From an uncultured Ruminococcus sp. (GTDB lineage Bacteria; Bacillota; Clostridia; Oscillospirales; CAG-272): 8,393 nt of DNA. Made by a program: the position numbers and the translations under genes. The DNA is taken from assembly GCA_902797495.1 (NCBI GenBank), contig CADBTH010000223.1, positions 1-8,393 of the forward strand, in the 5' to 3' direction. The notes beneath the pieces are model-generated. The model was not told the origin of the DNA, did no database searches, and was given only the letters and a program-made list of their open reading frames with translations. Positions 6,088 through 8,393 of this stretch are shown here, in pieces (position 1 is the first letter of the stretch; every line of letters starts with the position of its first letter).

Positions 6088-7221
6088 TCAGCCCGGGGTC
6101 TTTCCGCCTTTGAATAATTTTTTGAAGAACTTCTCGCGCTTAGCGTAGTTCTTCTCGCCGCACGAATTCGCGAACTTCGAAAGAAGAGATTTCTGCTCCG
6201 CGTTCAGGTTTTTCGGCACTTCGACGACTACCGTGACGTAGAGGTTGCCCCTCGTTCTGTAGTTCACGTTCTGAATACCCTTCTGCCTCAGAGTGAAGAC
6301 CGTTCCGCTCTGAGTCCCCTCGGGGATCGTGTACTTCATCTTTCCCTCGAGAGTCGGTATATCTATCTCCGCGCCGAGAGCGGCTTCCGCAAAGGTTATC
6401 GGCACCTCGCAGTAGACGTCCGATCCGTCGCGCTCGAAAATATCGTGTTTTCTCACGTTGACGACGATTATGAGGTCGCCCGCTCTTCCGCCGTTTTCGC
6501 CGTCAGAGCCCTTTTCTCTGAGAACGACCCTCTGTCCGTCGTCGATGCCAGCGGGTATCGAGACCTCCAGCTTCTTCGTGGCCTTTTCATAGCCGGTGCC
6601 GCGGCACTTCTTGCACGGAGTCTCGATGATCTTTCCTCTTCCGCGGCAGGCGTCGCAGGTGCGCGTCGTCTGCATCATGCCGAGAGGCGTCCTCTGCTGT
6701 ACCTTGACCTGACCGGTCCCGCCGCACTTCGTACATTTCTTCGCGCTCGTTCCCTTCGCCGCGCCTTCTCCTCCGCACTCGGAGCACTTCTGCACCTTCT
6801 GATACGAGATCTCCTTCTTGACTCCGAAGACCGCTTCCTCAAAAGTCAGACTAATGCGCACCGCGATATCGTCGCCGCGCACCGCTGCGTTCCATCTCGA
6901 GGACGACCTTCCGCCGCCGAAGAAGGATGAAAAGATATCGGAAAAGTCGAAGCCGAAGTCTCCGAATCCCTCTCCGAAGCCGGAAGACGGATCGAACGCC
7001 GCGTGACCGTACTGGTCGTACTTCGCCTTCTTATCGGGGTCCGACAAGACGGCGTACGCCTCGTTCACCTCTTTGAATTTCGCCTCGGCGTCTTTATCCC
7101 CCGGATTCATGTCGGGGTGATATTTCTTCGCCATCTGGCGGTAGGCTTTTTTTATCTCGTCCTCCGACGCGCCCTTTGAAAGTCCGAGCACCTCGTAATA
7201 GTCTCTTTTGTTCTCTGCCAT
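6088..7221 (-). CDS. dnaJ: Chaperone protein DnaJ (Hsp40, type I)
   Basis: This is the J-domain co-chaperone that delivers unfolded substrates to DnaK and stimulates its ATPase. It has 377 residues, the usual length. The N-terminal J domain (about 5-70) has the essential HPD at 35-37. A Gly/Phe-rich stretch follows (about 79-104). The zinc-binding region has all four CxxCxGxG repeats, with cysteines at 146/149, 163/166, 189/192 and 203/206. The two beta-barrel substrate-binding domains occupy the rest. I chose the ATG at 7221, which reads MAENKRDYYEVLG and has GGAG at 7231-7228 six bases upstream. An in-frame TTG at 7233 would add four residues but overlaps that ribosome binding site, so it is unlikely. 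The stop is TGA at 6090-6088, and prmA begins 19 bases later. All key residues are present. Confidence 0.98.
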   Translation of the reverse strand: MAENKRDYYEVLGLSKGASEDEIKKAYRQMAKKYHPDMNPGDKDAEAKFKEVNEAYAVLSDPDKKAKYDQYGHAAFDPSSGFGEGFGDFGFDFSDIFSSFFGGGRSSSRWNAAVRGDDIAVRISLTFEEAVFGVKKEISYQKVQKCSECGGEGAAKGTSAKKCTKCGGTGQVKVQQRTPLGMMQTTRTCDACRGRGKIIETPCKKCRGTGYEKATKKLEVSIPAGIDDGQRVVLREKGSDGENGGRAGDLIIVVNVRKHDIFERDGSDVYCEVPITFAEAALGAEIDIPTLEGKMKYTIPEGTQSGTVFTLRQKGIQNVNYRTRGNLYVTVVVEVPKNLNAEQKSLLSKFANSCGEKNYAKREKFFKKLFKGGKTPG

Positions 7222-7227
7222 AATTCT

Positions 7228-7231
7228 CTCC
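7228..7231 (-). promoter_or_regulatory. Ribosome binding site deciding the dnaJ start
   Basis: GGAG, read on the minus strand, lies six bases before ATG 7221. The alternative TTG at 7233-7231 shares its last G with this site, so ribosomes bound here would start at the ATG. Confidence 0.7.
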
Positions 7232-7260
7232 AATGCGGATAATAGATCGTTTCACGTCAT

Positions 7261-7290
7261 ACGGGCGGCGTCCGCATCACGCGCCCCCGT
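7261..7290 (-). repeat. Second GC-rich inverted repeat in the dnaK-dnaJ gap
   Basis: On the plus strand ACGGGCGGCG (7261-7270) faces CGCCCCCGT (7282-7290). They pair over nine positions with a single-base bulge and an 11-base loop. The element lies 7 bases from the larger hairpin and about 40 bases before the dnaJ start. It could act with the first stem as a tandem structured intercistronic region. Its function is unknown, and the pairing is less perfect than in the first hairpin. Confidence 0.4.
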
Positions 7291-7297
7291 CTATAAC

Positions 7298-7331
7298 GCA
7301 TTTGTGCGGGAGACTTCTCTCCCGCAAATGC
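7298..7331 (-). promoter_or_regulatory. Long hairpin between dnaK and dnaJ
   Basis: Just downstream of the dnaK stop the transcript can form GCATTTGCGGGAGA, loop GAAG, TCTCCCGC-AC-AAATGC. This is about 14 base pairs with one two-base bulge and a four-base loop. No T-run follows on the minus strand (GTTATAGACGG), so it is not a classical intrinsic terminator. A leaky attenuator, or an RNA processing or stability element that sets DnaK above DnaJ, fits better (inference). The plus-strand copy is followed by CTTATTTATTC, but no gene on that strand would use it. Confidence 0.65.
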
Positions 7332-7345
7332 CTTATTTATTCGGA

Positions 7346-8393
7346 TCAGTTGTCGGATTTATCCTCGTAGTCCGCGTTGTAGTACGTGCCGTCGTTCGCC
7401 TGACCGCCCGCTGCGCCCTGGTCGAAGCCCGCGCCGCCGAATCCTGCTCCGGGATCCGCGCCCTGCGCTCCGGACTGCTTGTAAAGCTTTTCGCTGAGCG
7501 CGTACGTCGCCTTTTCAAGAGTCTCCATGTCCGCCTTGATGGCTTCCGTGTCGCCGCCCTTGAGCGTTTCCTTCAGTCTGTCGAGAGCGGACTGAACTTC
7601 CGCCTTGTCGGAATCGGGAAGTTTGTCGCCGACCTCGCCCAGCATCTTCTCCGTCTGGAATACGACGCTCTCGGCGCGGTTCTTCGTCTCGACCGCTTCC
7701 TTCTGCTTCTTATCTTCTTCCGCGAACTTCTCAGCCTCGTGGATAGCCTTGTCGATGTCCTCCTTCGACATATTCGTCGAGGAAGTGATCGTGATGTGCT
7801 GTTCCTTGCCCGTGCCGAGATCCTTTGCGGATACGTTTACGATGCCGTTCGCGTCGATATCGAACGTGACTTCGATCTGCGGAACTCCGCGGGGTGCCGC
7901 GGGGATGCCGTCGAGGTTGAATCTGCCGAGGGTCGTGTTGCCCGCCGCCATGTCGCGCTCGCCCTGAAGGACGTGGATCTCAACGGAGGTCTGACCGTCA
8001 GCCGCGGTGGAGAACACCTGGTTCTTCTTGACCGGGATCGTCGTGTTTCTGTCGATGATCCTCGTGAAGACTCCGCCGAGAGTCTCGATGCCGAGGGACA
8101 GAGGAGTTACGTCGAGGAGGAGCAGATCCTTTACGTCGCCGCCGAGGACGCCGCCCTGGATAGCCGCGCCGATAGCCACGCACTCGTCGGGGTTGATGCC
8201 CTTGAAGGGTTCCTTGCCCGTGAACTTCTTAACTGCTTCCTGAACGGCCGGGATCCTCGTCGAACCGCCGACGAGAAGCACCTTGTCGATCTTGTCGGTG
8301 GAGAGGCCCGCGTCGCGGAGCACCTGGTTCATCGGCTCGACAGTCTTCTGAACGAGGTCTGCCGTCAGTTCGTTGAACTTTGCTCTCGTGAGC
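7346..8393 (-). CDS. dnaK: Chaperone protein DnaK (Hsp70), C-terminal part, 5' end outside window
   Basis: This is the ATP-dependent Hsp70 chaperone of the cytoplasm, which binds and releases unfolded polypeptides with DnaJ and GrpE. The frame is open to the right edge, giving 348 residues that begin LTRAKFNELTADLV; roughly the first 265-270 residues of a usual ~615 are missing. Visible parts are the end of the nucleotide-binding domain with VLLVGGSTRIP (about residues 38-48 of the fragment), the interdomain linker DLLLLDVTPL (89-98), the beta-sandwich substrate-binding domain with TTIPVKKNQVFSTAADGQ (117-134) and LGRFNLDGIPAAPRGVPQIE (155-174), and then the helical lid. The tail is Gly/Ala-rich and ends in an acidic ADYEDKSDN. 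The stop is TGA at 7348-7346. dnaJ follows after a 124-base gap. The operon head, where hrcA, grpE and any CIRCE operator would be expected, lies outside the window. The identification is secure. Confidence 0.98.
   Translation of the reverse strand, partial: LTRAKFNELTADLVQKTVEPMNQVLRDAGLSTDKIDKVLLVGGSTRIPAVQEAVKKFTGKEPFKGINPDECVAIGAAIQGGVLGGDVKDLLLLDVTPLSLGIETLGGVFTRIIDRNTTIPVKKNQVFSTAADGQTSVEIHVLQGERDMAAGNTTLGRFNLDGIPAAPRGVPQIEVTFDIDANGIVNVSAKDLGTGKEQHITITSSTNMSKEDIDKAIHEAEKFAEEDKKQKEAVETKNRAESVVFQTEKMLGEVGDKLPDSDKAEVQSALDRLKETLKGGDTEAIKADMETLEKATYALSEKLYKQSGAQGADPGAGFGGAGFDQGAAGGQANDGTYYNADYEDKSDN

Noticed and set aside
6445..6930. Plus-strand open frame opposite dnaJ
   Set aside because: It is the antisense of the zinc-finger and adjacent regions of dnaJ; low-complexity Arg/Ala/Leu translation with no start signal.
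7219..7233. TTG at 7233 as the dnaJ start
   Set aside because: The ATG four codons downstream has GGAG at proper spacing and gives the usual DnaJ N-terminus; the TTG overlaps that ribosome binding site.
7222..7260. Possible separate dnaJ promoter (TATTAT near 7240)
   Set aside because: A -10-like hexamer is present, but no -35 resemblance lies 16-18 bases upstream.

Overview
The window carries eight genes, all on the minus strand, and looks like a stretch of a Clostridia-type (Bacillota) chromosome. Two things support this: the dnaK-dnaJ-prmA-rsmE order is the Bacillus/Clostridium heat-shock operon order, and ftsE-ftsX is followed by a coiled-coil murein hydrolase, as in Gram-positive bacteria. 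The DNA is fairly GC-rich for the group, with many GCC, GTC, CTC and TCG codons, which would suit an uncultured gut clostridial lineage (inference; no rRNA gene is present to test it). Genes are described below in the direction of transcription, from the right edge to the left.

Right part (8393 to 4325): dnaK enters truncated from the right edge. A 124-base gap with two hairpins separates it from dnaJ. prmA (ribosomal protein L11 methyltransferase) and rsmE (16S rRNA m3U1498 methyltransferase) follow closely. A strong intrinsic terminator closes the unit. The operon joins the Hsp70/Hsp40 chaperone pair to two ribosome-modifying enzymes. In B. subtilis the same run continues into mtaB; here it stops after rsmE.

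Middle (4324 to 4140): an AT-rich divider with a good sigma-A promoter (TTGAAA-17-TAAAAT) reading leftward. The promoter is flanked by inverted TACTGAA/TTCAGTA repeats that may be operators.

Left part (4139 to 98): a PucR/CdaR-type transcriptional regulator, then ftsE (ABC ATPase) and ftsX (membrane subunit) overlapping by ATGA, then a secreted coiled-coil protein with a catalytically intact M23/LytM peptidase domain and a GTG start. FtsEX probably transmits ATP-driven conformational change across the membrane to switch on this hydrolase for cell-wall cleavage during growth or division. The regulator ahead of ftsE may be co-transcribed with it. Bases 1-97 hold two hairpin-forming elements and no recognisable gene.

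Most of the window is conserved housekeeping. I see no mobile element, CRISPR array, tRNA, rRNA or defence system. The points most worth a second look are the regulator's link to FtsEX, the repeats around its promoter, the hydrolase that keeps its catalytic residues, the dnaK-dnaJ hairpins and the palindrome at the left edge.
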